Positions 22,010-34,327 are shown, counted from the stretch's first letter. The stretch is 64,000 nucleotides of DNA from Limnoperna fortunei (GCA_944474755.1 OX104115.1:58780648-58844647); one strand, 5' to 3'. Made by a program: numbers and translations. Notes: generated by a model from the sequence alone, not told the origin.

Positions 22010-23130
22010 ATGCATGTCCTTTATATATATTCTAAGCTAACGTTCTTTAATTTCGTAGACAATATTATTTTCTGTATTTTCTAGATTACTATTTTTTGGT
22101 TAACAGATATTGTTTATCTGGTCTGAGTCAATTGTTTTTCTAGAAACGTCTCCCGTCCGTCGAACGCACATTTTAAAATTCTTACTCAGTTAAATACAGG
22201 CTGCTGAGACTCTACCATTGCTTACCTGTTAGGATCTTTATAATAATAAAAATATTAAAATATTACAAGGGCAACAACTAAAACTTGTACATTGTGTCAG
22301 AAGTTCTTAAAATAAAATAAAATCATTTTATTCAAGTATCAAATATTCATCAACTTAACGTTTTCCCGCTAAAGGTTGGAAATAGATTGTTGTCAACTTC
22401 TCCTTTTTTACCAAAAAATGAGGTTCTTCCCGATATCGCTGAAAGATTTATCAACCCAAGGGGAAAAGATGAGAAGCTGAGTCATCATATTCCTAGCGGT
22501 CGATATTTCTATTCTATGTATCGTTCTTCAGGCATCATTTTATTCAAGTATCAAATATTCATCAACTTAACGTTTTCCCACTAAAGGTTGGAGATAGATT
22601 GTTGTCAGCTTCTCCTTTTTTACCAAAAAATGAGGTTCTTCACGATATCGCTGAAAGATTCATCAAGCCAATGGAAATAGATGAGAAGCTAAGTCATCAT
22701 ATTCCTACAGGTCGATATTTCTATTCTGGTAGCGTTCTTTAATCATATTAACGGTGCTGTCCCTAAAATTTATAATTTGAACTTAGAGTGCACATGGTTT
22801 AGTCGTACAACGTCATAAACGGTATCCTCCGTAGTGATAAATATCAGAAATACATAGTGAAAACCATGAAGAAACTAAACATCTAGACGGCTTACTTTGC
22901 TTAAAGAACGATACCAGAATAGAAAGGGGCAGCACCGCTAGTCCGACGCCCCATTGGTATGACACCCCATTAGTTCGACACCCTATTGGTCCGACACCCC
23001 ATTACTCCGACACCCAATTTGTCCGACGCCCCATTATTCCGACACCCCATTAGTCCGACACCCAATTGGTCCATCACCCCATTAGTCTGACACCCCATTG
23101 GTCCGACGCCCCAAATAGTTCGACACTCAA
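22010..23130 (+). repeat. 1.1-kb repeat, left copy
   Basis: Begins near GGATGCATGTCC and TATATATTCTAAGC, contains a sub-repeat of about 215 bp twice (about 22332 and 22547: CAAGTATCAAATATTCATCA, ATGAGGTTCTTC, AGAAGCTGAGTCATCATATT), an inverted pair (CTATTCTGGTAGCGTTCTTT at 22721; its complement near 22902-22923), and ends in a 16-bp minisatellite. The right copy is 29545-34340. No ORF or TG..CA termini, so I do not call an LTR. Confidence 0.7.
22939..23128 (+). repeat. 16-bp minisatellite CCGACACCCCATTAGT
   Basis: About 12 units of CCGACACCCCATTRGT-type with point variants. The same array occurs at 34074-34327 (same repeat family) and in reverse at 39985-40085. Confidence 0.85.
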
Positions 23131-23469
23131 TCCTACCCAAGACAGTTGTCAGAAATGGACGCCTTTTTTATGCTCCTTATAGTTTTTAAGTGATAGATTT
23201 ATGTATATTCTATTGGACTTGTGGTCTTCGGAAGTAACTATGCCAATATTCTACAAAAAGTGAGTCTCCACGAGTTTTCTTATTATTTATTATTATTTAC
23301 ATCAAAACGTAAAACAAACATTACACATACAAGAACACTGCTCACTATGTATTTAACTGTGTAGTATATCTGTCATATCGATCGACCGTTATAGACCATT
23401 TGAACTTTGTACCCTCAGGCACATAACACTCTTAACGAATTCCAAACTACCGTCTATATCAAAATTCTG

Positions 23470-25272
23470 AATAAACGTTCTCTAACATTAGATACTGAAT
23501 AATGACGGATATAGCTAGTTTCACAACTTTACAACCAGTTCCCTTTGAATGCGATCTCAAAGAAAATGACAGAGCTCAAGATGAATAAGTTGCATATTTT
23601 CTCGGAAAGCCCACATTTCGAATGCATGATACAAACATTACTGTGAATACGCAATCAACATTGCAGTTAATTGCATCACTTTCGTCGCAACCAAAGGATT
23701 TATTTGTTTCCAAACTACTGGAAGCTACGAAGGAAAATACCGATGAACTTGATCTGAGTAGAATGGAACTTTTAAAAGAGTGTAAAAAATCACCAGAGTT
23801 TCCACACCTAATAGTGCATTAAAACGTAGGCTCGGAAAACGATCAAACCTGAAAAATTCCGATGAATTACCTATTAAACTTGCTAAAGATTGTCACACAT
23901 TGATGATGGGTTTGTACGGTACATACTCAAACGAACTTAGCGATGTTTTATCTGTCAAAAGCACAAAACACATACCTTCTACAAGCGAAACCAACACACA
24001 AAGTACAGTTTTAATTGAAACGATCAGACGTGTGGGACCGGGATCTGATCACACTTAGAGGCGAATATGTACAAGACAGTGAATATCTCAATAAAAATGT
24101 TAAGACTCTTGTTGACAGCAATGATAAGCTATGTGAAACAGTAAACAAGTAGTCGCGTTGAGTTTTAAAATTGCAAAATCAAATAAACTCGCTCCGTGGC
24201 GCTAAAGTGCAACAATGGTTGGATCTTGTTTCAAAGTGCTGTGGTGAGTTGGAATCTAAACTAAATGAACAGATAGCATTGAATTCATCAGTCTACTCAC
24301 TTGAAATGCATATTCGTGATCTAACAGAAACCGTTAAAGCTACACAATTGTAAAAAGCCGCTGACATAGTAACATCGAAGACAGATGTCCAAGAAATTGA
24401 ACAATCACTTAAGCTGAGTCAGGTCGAATAAATACAATTCAAGACCAGCGGTATGCTGGTTGGTCTGCATTAAAATCAAAAGTAGATATCTTAAATAATA
24501 GGGTGAAGGATGTTGATCCAGTAATTGAGCGGATTGAAACTATGGTCTCTTCATGTGTGAACTCTGTTTCGACACTTTCGAAAAGAAACTGCCTGAAAAC
24601 TCGGGTACTAAATCATATACTGCAGTTGCAAAGACACAAACTCAGACTCAATCTTCCGACACCACATCTTGTATAAATACAGATGAATCAATTATGAATA
24701 AGACCCCACATAAAACAACTGCAAGAATTGATCTTGGTCGGAGCCTAACAGAACCTCGCACAAACATCCCAAGCTCTTTGTAAAATCCTGGACAGAAAAT
24801 ACCAGTAGTGTGTAATAACGGCACTGTTAATGATCCGAAAATGCGGATTAACGATTTCTTAAAGAATGATTCCCCAGTCGGGCATTATAATTCAGGACAG
24901 AAAATATCAGTTGTTTGCAACAGTGACGTAAACATGGTTTCCAACACTAGAGATGTTTTCGAAGGCTATACCCGGAAGCGTGTTGATCGTTACTTCGTTA
25001 GGGGAATTCTGAAATCTTCAAATGAAGCTGGAATGCGTCGTTTCCTTGAAGATTGCAATATTAACGTTACATTTTTGCGATTCTTTTCAAATCCATCCAC
25101 TTACACGAACTCAGCACAGTTAAATGTCTCAAGCGAATGCAATAACTCTATTCTCCGTCCATCTTTTTGGTCTAATGGGATAAAAATTCGCAAGTGGATT
25201 TCGCGTAGTAAATTTGTACCTAGGAACAGGGCTTGTGACAAATTCAATACCAATCATGAAGACCATTATTAA
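23470..25272 (+). pseudogene. LINE 2 ORF1-like region
   Basis: Frames at 23622-23822, 24171-24353, 24553-24783 and 24808-25272 encode hydrophilic, helical sequence (SKCCGELESKLNEQ, SYTAVAKTQTQTQS) resembling LINE ORF1 or ORF2 leader proteins. No zinc knuckle recognised. Stops separate the pieces. Confidence 0.5.
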
Positions 25273-25900
25273 CTTGGAATTGTAATGGTGTAATGTCAGC
25301 TTCTTCATATCTTAGAAAATGTTTAGTGGCAAATAATGTGCATTTCTGTGCTTTATCTGAACACTGGCTCCGAATGTGTAACATCCATTTCCTTCAACAA
25401 ATAGATGCTAACTTTATACCGTAAGCATAAAGTGTCGATCAATCGTGCCCAAGTATACTCGAATTCACTAACTATCGTCAAGGGGTTGCTTTACTTGTCC
25501 ACAAAACGTTCTATCAGTTTATATTTGGAGAAATCGACATTTCTTCAGACAGAATAATAGGTATCGAATTATGTATCCCTGACGAACAGCGTATCTTTAT
25601 TTTACTGTTTATTTGCCTGCTGCCTCTCTGCCTATTACTCACTTTAAGGGCCAAATTGACTTGTTACATGAACTTTATACTACATACAGCCGTCAGGGTA
25701 TCGTTGTTATATGCCGAGATTACTGGTGATCGGTGCTCGTTTACACACGATAGACGCACTCAGTATTTAGATGCAGCAATTAAAGACATAAATGTTTTCT
25801 CTGTAAACTGCAGTTCAAAATGTAAAGGCCCTAAGTTCACATTCCATGGTTATTAAAATGGCCCAACTTCTACGATCGATCATATGCTTCTTTCTTGTGA
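25272..25900 (+). pseudogene. LINE 2 endonuclease remnant
   Basis: The frame opening at TGGAATTGTAATGG reads TWNCNGVMS then FCALSEHWLR, an AP-endonuclease start with the catalytic Glu kept in the LSEHWL motif. Further pieces are NYRQGVALLVHKTF, SSDRIIGIEL and, at 25656-25856, RTQYLDAAIKDIN and GPKFTFHGY. Interrupted by stops near 25422 and 25640. Confidence 0.7.
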
Positions 25901-26386
25901 CCTTCAAGAAAATGTTCTGTCTGCAGAGGTCTTAGATGACAACACATTGAATTTATCTGATCATCTACCTATTGTTTGCGCGGTATCGTTTAGGCCATCA
26001 GTCATACCATATTCCACCGATTCACATGGCAATCCTTATAAAAAATAGCATGGGAGAAAGCTATCAGCAACGGTGCCGTGAGAGACTACACATTTGCAGT
26101 GTCTCAACATCTTTGGTCGCTCGATCACAACTTACAAGACATAGAGTTGTTCTATGAAAACGTAATCTTCGCGTTGACAAAAGCTGGATTTGAGACTTTA
26201 CCTTGTATCCAATTTCGCAGGCATTTGAAACCATATTAGAATAGCGAATTATCAACACTTCATCGCGATATGATCGACAGTCGCTCTAGCTGGATTATAG
26301 ATGGCGTCCTCGGGTCAAAAGTAGCCAATCATATTCTCACTACAAACATTCCAAAAGCTTGTTTCGAAATGAACTACGCTTGGCAT

Positions 26387-27089
26387 TAGAACGAATAATC
26401 GTACCCTCGCTTTTTTTTTTGGCGAGGGTACGAATTTAGTCCCATAGCAGCGCGGGAGTGAATCACTCCCGGCACTTTGATGTCCAAAAGAAGTTTCATA
26501 TACAATCAGACGTTGTCGATCTTGATATCTTTCGACAGTGTCACCATTTTTTTATAGGCTTCGTGTTTAAAATCGATCATTATTGATACGTGATGATAGT
26601 TATTGCCGTTTTTAATAACCTGCTGTGTGTTGTGTATTAATGGACATTCGTGTCTCTTTCTGATTACGTTTACTACATGAAAAACATTGAGAAACCCGAA
26701 ACTAGAAGGCGTGTTGCATCTTGGGTAATACATATGTAAATTACTGGATTCTTACTACGGAGTGGTTGTTATAGTATGCAAATGAGCACGTTTATAATAA
26801 AATTAGGTCACATTATCCATATAAGGAAAAATGATAAACATAGTATTTTCCACGTGCATCTTCAAAGACGAAAAAAGTAATTTCTTCAATAAAGATCGTT
26901 TCCCGTTAGTTTCGCAATGTCTAAACCTTTAATAACGTAAAGAAGATGGATATTATGTTTGAATTTTGTATAAACAGACCGAAGTTAGAATTTTTTATTT
27001 GCTACATTACGAGCAATAGGACTGAATTCTGCCGTTAATCCGACAAATCACAAAACTAACTTCGGATTATAACGGCAGTAAAATTCGGC
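26387..27089 (-). mobile_element. 703-bp insertion in LINE 2 with hairpin ends
   Basis: CTACGCTTGGCAT is repeated exactly at 26374-26386 and 27090-27102, a 13-bp target duplication. It splits the LINE 2 frame, which resumes as LRLAYEAYI after the insertion. One end has a hairpin (CGTACCCTCGC, T-run, GCGAGGGTACG; 26400-26432). The other end has CTGCCGTTAATCCGA pairing with a near-complement (27031-27080). The latter end is recognisable again at about 58074-58122 (TTTTGTGATTTGTCGGATTA). No ORF of note. Confidence 0.7.
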
Positions 27090-27102
27090 CTACGCTTGGC
27101 AT

Positions 27103-28722
27103 ATGAAGCGTATATTACATCGTTATCGCAACAAATCCAAGAGTCACATGAAACAGACCAAAAACTAGCGTGGTCTTTAATAAACAGTAAAAATCGCAAA
27201 GGTGCACATTCCATATCACTAAAAACTAACAATAAATAACTGTGCAATCCATATGATGTATGTAATACATTTGCAGACTACCATACCAGAGTCTTTAGCT
27301 GATAACGACAGCATCGTTCAAAAACTAAGTTATCTGACGGATGTAATGACGAAATAAGACCAGTAAATTCTGATGAGCTCTCGAAAATTCTGTCAAGTCT
27401 TCCCAATAACAAAGCATGTGGTATAGACGTCATATCGTACGAACACTTAAAATATGGCGGAAAGTCTCTATTAAAACATTTGTGCTCCTTGTTCAACTTA
27501 ATTCTAATTAAGTGTATTTTCCCTTCTTCTTGGAAAGATAGTGTCATTGTGCCTTTGTATAAGGGCGGAAATAAGCCTAAGCATGATATAATTCTAACTG
27601 GGCGATATCACTAATTCCATGCATTTCCAAGGTTTTTGAGAAACTATTAGACTGTAGTTAGATGAACTCCTTTTGAACATTCCCAATCAACAGCAAATGG
27701 CATACAAGCGAAATTTATATAGTACCTTTGCCTCGTTCAATTTCCAGGAAGCAGTCCATCATTATCTCGAGAGACACTCCTGCGTTATTGTCACCTTTCT
27801 TGACACCATGCGTGCATTTGACACTGTTAACCATGCTGGCCTCAAAATAAAATTACATCAACTTACGGGAAAATTCTGGAAACTGATTGACTTTATGTAC
27901 CAATGATTAAAAAGCTGTATAAGGTGTAACAGCGCACACTCTCGTCTTTTCAACATGGACAGAGGAATCAGACAAGGTAGTTCCTTATCTGCCAAGCTCT
28001 ATTTAGTCTATATCAACGAACTTATTGAAATTGTTACCTCATCCGGAAAAGGTGCTGTAATTGTAGATCTCAATGTCGGGTGTCCTGTTCAGGCAGATGA
28101 TATTGCCTTATTATCTTGTAATGAACAATCAATGCAAAACATGATTAACTTGTGTGCGGACTATAGCGTTAAATGGAAATTCGAATTTTCACAAGCAAAA
28201 CGTCAGATTATGGTGTCCTCAAAACGACCGATGAATGTCAAACTTACACTGCACGATGGGCTTATTCCTGAAAGCAAGAACGTAAAGCACGTTGGAATCC
28301 TACAAGACAACTCTTTTGATTCAATGGAACGTACAATCTCAGCTTCTCGAACAATTAGATCGTTATCCGTGACAATCATAAAACAAGGAATTCATCCGAG
28401 TGTTTTGAATCCTTTAACATGTGTCAAAATCATACTTCAGCTATGCTACTCCAAGGCCTTATCTGGCTGTGAACTTTGGAACAATTTATCAAAAGCTGAA
28501 TTGTTATTGCTCGAACGTGCACATCGATATGTGTGTAAGTATGAACAAGGACTACCAATGCGAACAAGGACTGATATTTGCGTCTCTCTTCTAGGTTGGA
28601 CTTCGATAGAAAACATAATAGACAAAAAAGAAATTGTTATTCTTCGAGAGACTATGTGCCTAACCGTTCAGATCACTACCAAAACAAGTGCTAATGACAA
28701 GACTTCTACTGTGTCTCAATAA
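27103..28722 (+). pseudogene. LINE 2 reverse transcriptase
   Basis: Fragments show RT motifs: LSSLPNNKACGIDVIS and SSWKDSVIVPLYKGG (27370-27570), LDTMRAFDTVNHAGL (motif A, 27800-27843), RGIRQGSSLSAKLY (motif B, 27961-28002) and PVQADDIALLS (motif C, 28084-28116). Frames at 27673-27906 and 27955-28722 are the longest. The conserved Asp pair of motif C is intact, but upstream stops and frameshifts (about 27590-27672, 27906) rule out activity. Confidence 0.8.
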
Positions 28723-29285
28723 CTGTGTCACTTTCGAGAGTAGTTTTATATCCGACATTTTAACAATAAAACAGAAATATGACCTAATGTCTCATGTAAA
28801 TGATTTAATAAAAACCAGCATTTTCCCTACAAAAACTCAATGGAAAACAATTGTCGAAAACAGTGTGTCTGAGTTTGCGAGAAAAGAACTTTCAGCCCGC
28901 ATTAACAATGACATAGACTTCTCTTATTTTAAAATTATTCACAACTTTACAAAGGCGCACAGAGCATGGACAATTGCGCACAAGCACGTCAGCCTATCTA
29001 AGCAATGCAAATTTGTTGTCTCTATGTGCAGCCAAGTCAAACCATCAGAATACCCTTTATTATGCTAGAAATGCGGCCTGTTCTATACGGATCCTGCTAT
29101 TCATATTTTAACATCCTGTGCATCTCTAAATTCTTTAAGAGACAATCTTTGGTGTGAGATTATTAACATTGGGCCTATCGAATTTAGCGTGGCGCTACAC
29201 AACATGGACTACACTACGCAAGCTTTGACCATTTTGTCATGTAATTCGGATGGATTCTTCGAACTTTCACCTAATGACTCCTAAA
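28688..29285 (+). pseudogene. LINE 2 C-terminal region
   Basis: Helical sequence then YPLLC, a stop, KCGLFYTDPAIHILTSC, a degenerate C..C...H...C motif like that at LINE ORF2 C-termini. Ends LSPNDS and TAA near 29281. A frameshift separates it from the RT frame. Confidence 0.6.
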
Positions 29286-30009
29286 CATTCAGTATAAAAT
29301 GCGTGAAATACATCTATGAACTGTGCAAAACATATGAATGAACGCAACCAGTTGTCGTCTTCTTCCTGCTAAAATGATTTGGTCTAAGCAATTATTGACT
29401 AACATAATTTCTGACCACTGAGATTTTTGTACCCATCATTCTTTTCACTTTTTGTTTGATTATTTTGCTATGTTTGTAAATATTATTAACTATTAATACT
29501 CTCCTTAAGGAGGAAAATAAAGCATATATATATATATGACACGGATGCATGCCCATTATATATATATTCTAAGCGAACGTTCTTTAATTTTGTAGACAAT
29601 ATTATTTTCTGTATTTTCTAGATTACTATTTTTTGGTTAACAGATATTGTTTATCTGGTCTGAGTCAATTTTTTTCTGGAAACGTCTCCCGTCCGTCGGA
29701 CGCACATTTTAAAAATCTTACGCAGTTAAATACAGGCTGCTAGGACTCTACCATTGCTTACTTGTTAGGATCTTTATAATAATAAAAATATTAAAATATT
29801 AAAAGGGCAACAACTAAACCTTGTGTCAGAAGTTATTAAAATAAAATAAAATCATTTAATTCAAGTATCAAATATTCATCAACTTAACGTTTTCCCACCA
29901 AAAAATGAGATTCGTCACGATATTGCTGAAAGATTTATCAACCCAAGGGGAAAAGATGAGAAGCTGAGTCATACGGAAGCCTATTAGTACCATATGTGGT
30001 ATTTTTTTT

Positions 30010-30488
30010 AACTTGTTATAACAACTTAGCAACTTGTAATTACAACTTAGCTAACTTGTAATAACAACTTTGCTAACTTGTAATTACAACTTAGCTTACT
30101 TGTAATAACAACTTAGCTTACTTGTAATTACAACTTAGCTAACTTGTAATTACAACTTAGGTAGCTTGTTATAACAACTTAGTAACTTGTAATTACAACT
30201 TAGCTAACTTGTAATAACAACTTATGCAACTTGTAATTACAACTTAGCTAACTTGTAATTACAACTTAGCTAACTTGTAATAACAACTTAGGTAACTTGT
30301 TATAACAACTTAATAACTTGTAATTACAACTTCGCTAACTTGTAATAACAACTTAGCTAACTTGTAATTACAACTTAGGTAACTTGTTATAACAACTTAA
30401 TAACTTGTAATAACTACTTAGCTAACTTGTAATTACAACTTAGCTAACTTGTAATAACAACTTAGCTTACTTGTTATAACATCTTATT
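30010..30488 (+). repeat. Left 22-bp minisatellite arm
   Basis: About 21 units of AACTTGTAATTACAACTTAG plus CT, alternating TAATTA, TAATAA and TTATAA cores. It reads as the reverse complement of the right arm. Units of 20-21 bp occur where a base or two is lost (for example near 30024 and 30180). Confidence 0.95.
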
Positions 30489-31265
30489 ATACAGCTATAT
30501 AATATCGATTCAAAGTACATCATTCGTTTGTAAGGAAAAGTTCCGACTGTAGCAGTCGGAAGATAATGAGATGTGGAATAAGTATACGCGACTCAACCTA
30601 CATATATAAACGCAATTTAAAAAATCCACAATGGAAAACAGCAAGTAGCCTTCAATGTGACGCCTTCCATTCAAGCGTTCAATAAATCAGCTTTATAAAG
30701 CCAAAAGCTTCAAAAATATTAATGTGTTTTGCCAATGTAACCTACTCCTTAGGCCTATATAACTGTAAGCCTACATAAAAAACGTGATTGCAACCAAACC
30801 CATGTAAATATTCCAAATAAATGTTTACTAGTCTGATTCACGACAGGCCTACATCCCGGGCCACTTTATTTTCGGTTTTTCGATTTTGAAATGTTTTCTC
30901 TCTGTAGACTTACATGTTGAACACCATATATTATGGTATTCATTAAATAAACAAACAAACAATTAATACCCCCCCCAAACCAAACCACAAAAAAAGAAAA
31001 AAACACCACCACTACCAACAACAAACAAAAACAACATTGAGATATCTGCTAAGGGCACTTTTTGTGAGGTTAAAGTTTTACCAAAAAGGGGGGGGGGGTA
31101 ACTTCCATTATAAATTAGGTAGGTACATATGTGCGGCCCAAAAGGGTCTACTTTTTTTAAAATGCAATATGTGAAAAGGGTGGAAATTTGATGTTGCATA
31201 TATGATAAGGTGTACTTTTCACAAAATTTCCACATCAAATTTCCACCCTTTTCACATGTTGATAT
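30489..31265. other. Unique centre of the 3.6-kb element
   Basis: Bounded by inverted TATACAGCTATATAATAT (30488) and ATATTATATAGCTGTATA (31261). Contains TTCCGACTGTAGCAGTCGGAA (30541-30561, a small hairpin), a C-run (30969) and a G-run (31088), and an inverted pair GTGAAAAGGGTGGAAATTTG (31172) with its complement ending near 31256. The minus-strand frame 30963-31238 crosses homopolymers and has no domain. Confidence 0.7.
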
Positions 31266-33540
31266 TATATAGCTGTATAATAAGTTGTTATAACAAGTAA
31301 GCTAGGTTGTAATTACAAGTTAGCTAAGTTGTAATAACAAGTTAGGTAAGTTGTAATTACAAGTTAGCTAAGTTGTTATTACAAGTTAGCTAAGTTGTAA
31401 TTACAAGTTAGCTAAGTTGTTATTACAAGTTAGCTAAGCTGTAATTACATGTTAGCTAAGTTGTTATTACAAGTTAGCTAAGTTGTAATAACAAGTTAGC
31501 TAAGTTGTAATTACATGTTAGCTAAGTTGTTATTACAAGTTAGCTAAGTTGTTATTACAAGTTAGCTAAGTTGTTATTAAAAGTTAGCTAAGTTGTAATT
31601 ACAAGTTAGCTCAGTTGTAATTACAAGTTAGCTAAGTTATTATTACAAGTTAGCTAAGTTGTTATAACAAGTAAGCTAAGTTGTAATTACAAGTTAGCTA
31701 AGTTGTAATTACAAGTTAGTTAAGTTGTAATTACAAGTTTGCTTAGTTGTAATTACAAGTTAGCTAAGTTGTAATTACAAGTTATTAAGTTGTAATTACA
31801 AGTTAGCTAAGTTGTTATTACAAGTTAGCTAAGTTGTTATTACAAGTTAGCTAAGCTGTAATTACATGTTAGCTAAGTTGTTATTACAAGTTAGCTAAGT
31901 TGTAATAACAAGTTAGCTAAGTTGTTATTACAAGTTAGCTAAGTTGTAATTACATGTTAGCTAAGTTGTTATTACAAGTTAGCTAAGTTGTTATTACAAG
32001 TTAGCTAAGTTGTTATTAAAAGTTAGCTAAGTTGTAATTACAAGTTAGCTCAGTTGTAATTACAAGTTAGCTAAGTTATTATTACAAGTTAGCTAAGTTG
32101 TTATAACAAGTAAGCTAAGTTGTAATTACAAGTTAGCTAAGTTGTAATTACAAGTTAGTTAAGTTGTAATTACAAGTTTGCTTAGTTGTAATTACAAGTT
32201 AGCTAAGTTGTAATTACAAGTTATTAAGTTGTAATTACAAGTTAGCTAAGTTGTTATTACAAGTTAGCTAAGTTGTTATTACAAGTTAGCTAAGCTGTAA
32301 TTACATGTTAGCTAAGTTATTATTACAAGTTAGCTAAGTTGTTATAACAAGTAAGCTAAGTTGTAATTACAAGTTAGCTAAGTTGTAATTACAAGTTAGT
32401 TAAGTTGTAATTACAAGTTTGCTTAGTTGTAATTACAAGTTAGCTAAGTTGTAATTACAAGTTATTAAGTTGTAATTACAAGTTAGCTAAGTTGTTATTA
32501 CAAGTTAGCTAAGTTGTTATTACAAGTTAGCTAAGCTGTAATTACATGTTAGCTAAGTTGTTATTACAAGTTAGCTAAGTTGTAATAACAAGTTAGCTAA
32601 GTTGTTATTACAAGTTAGCTAAGTTGTAATTACATGTTAGCTAAGTTGTTATTACAAGTTAGCTAAGTTGTTATTACAAGTTAGCTAAGTTGTTATTAAA
32701 AGTTAGCTAAGTTGTAATTACAAGTTAGCTCAGTTGTAATTACAAGTTAGCTAAGTTATTATTACAAGTTAGCTAAGTTGTTATAACAAGTAAGCTAAGT
32801 TGTAATTACAAGTTAGCTAAGTTGTAATTACAAGTTAGTTAAGTTGTAATTACAAGTTTGCTTAGTTGTAATTACAAGTTAGCTAAGTTGTAATTACAAG
32901 TTATTAAGTTGTAATTACAAGTTAGCTAAGTTGTTATTACAAGTTAGCTAAGTTGTTATTACAAGTTAGCTAAGCTGTAATTACATGTTAGCTAAGTTGT
33001 TATTACAAGTTAGCTAAGTTGTAATAACAAGTTAGCTAAGTTGTTATTACAAGTTAGCTAAGTTGTAATTACATGTTAGCTAAGTTGTTATTACAAGTTA
33101 GCTAAGTTGTTATTACAAGTTAGCTAAGTTGTTATTAAAAGTTAGCTAAGTTGTAATTACAAGTTAGCTCAGTTGTAATTACAAGTTAGCTAAGTTATTA
33201 TTACAAGTTAGCTAAGTTGTTATAACAAGTAAGCTAAGTTGTAATTACAAGTTAGCTAAGTTGTAATTACAAGTTAGTTAAGTTGTAATTACAAGTTTGC
33301 TTAGTTGTAATTACAAGTTAGCTAAGTTGTAATTACAAGTTATTAAGTTGTAATTACAAGTTAGCTAAGTTGCTATTACAAGTTAGCTAAGTTGTAATTA
33401 CAAGTTAGCTAAGTTGTTATTACAAGTTAGCTAAGTTGTAATTACAAGTTAGCTAAGTTGTAATTACAAGTTAGCTAAGTTGTTATTACATGTTAGCTAA
33501 GTTGTAATTACAAGTTAGCTAAGTTGTTATAACAAGTTAA
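31266..33540 (+). repeat. Right 22-bp minisatellite arm with higher-order repeat
   Basis: About 100 units of TTGTAATTACAA followed by GTTAGCTAAG. Variant markers recur together with a period of 439 bp: the TCAGTTGTAA variant is at 31611, 32050, 32730 and 33169, and the AAGCTGTAATTACATG variant near 31437, 31855, 32293, 32533 and 32972. So about 20 units form a higher-order repeat, with one shorter 240-bp step. Confidence 0.95.
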
Positions 33541-34073
33541 AAAAAAATACCACATATGGTACTAATAGGCTTCCGTAGAGTCATCATATTCTCATCATAT
33601 TCCTAGCGGTCGATATTTCTATTATATGTATCGTTCTTTAAGCATCATTTTATTCAAGTATCAAATATTCATCAACTTAACGTTTTCCCACTGAAAGCTG
33701 GCGATAGAATGTTGTCAACTTCTTCTTTTTTACCAAAGAATGAGGTTCTTAACGATATCGCTGAAAGATTCATCAAGCCAAGGGAAATAGATGAGAAGCT
33801 GAGTCATCATATTCCTAGAGGTCGATATTTCTATTCTGTTAGCGTTCTTAAATCATAGTAAGCCGTCTAGAGGTTAACTAACGGTACTGCCCTAACATTT
33901 ATCATTTGAACTTAGGGTGCACATGGTTTAGTCGTACAACGTCATAAACGGTATCCTCCGTAGTGATAAATATCAGAAATACACAGTGAAAACCATGAAG
34001 AAACTAAACATCTAGACGGCTTACTATATAATATGCTTAAGAACGATACCAGAATAGAAAGGTGCAGCATCGC

Positions 34074-34327
34074 TAGTCCGACACCCCATTGGTGTGACAC
34101 CCCATTAGTCCGACACCATATTGGTCCGACACCCCATTAGTCCGACACCCAATTGGTCCGACGCCCCATTATTCCGACACCCCATTGGTCCGACACCCCA
34201 TCAGTCCGACACCCAATTGTTCCATCACCCCATTAGTCCGACACTCTATTGGTCCGACACCCCATTGGTCCGACACCCCATTAGTCCTACACCCCAATAG
34301 TCCGACGTCCAAATTAGTTCGACACTC
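34074..34327 (+). repeat. 16-bp minisatellite, second array
   Basis: About 16 units of the CCGACACCCCATTRGT type, in the right copy of the 1.1-kb repeat. Longer than the left array. Confidence 0.85.

Larger units (their letters stand above)
23470..29535 (+). mobile_element. Decayed non-LTR retrotransposon (LINE 2)
   Basis: Pieces in order: an ORF1-like helical region (about 23510-25270), an AP-type endonuclease (25272-25860), an RT (27085-28720), and a post-RT region with a Cys/His motif (to about 29285), ending in AATAAAGCATATATATATAT. The tail microsatellite is typical of non-LTR elements. Many stops and frameshifts. It is a different lineage from LINE 1, since motif C is QADD rather than FADD. 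Clade not assigned. Confidence 0.8.
29972..33577. mobile_element. 3.6-kb TIR element with 22-bp minisatellite arms
   Basis: The ends TACGGAAGCCTATTAGTACC and its exact complement extend with ATATGTGGTA and a T8/A9 run, then continue as inverted minisatellite arrays. The target duplication is GAGTCA at 29966-29971 and 33578-33583. The left arm has about 21 units, the right arm about 100. The central part (about 30490-31265) has no transposase, so it is non-autonomous. A 6-bp duplication is reported for superfamilies such as IS3EU and Dada; that placement is tentative. I do not recognise the family. Confidence 0.9.

Noticed and set aside
30010..33540. CRISPR array
   Set aside because: Units are contiguous with no unique spacers, palindromic, and bounded by transposon ends in a eukaryotic genome.
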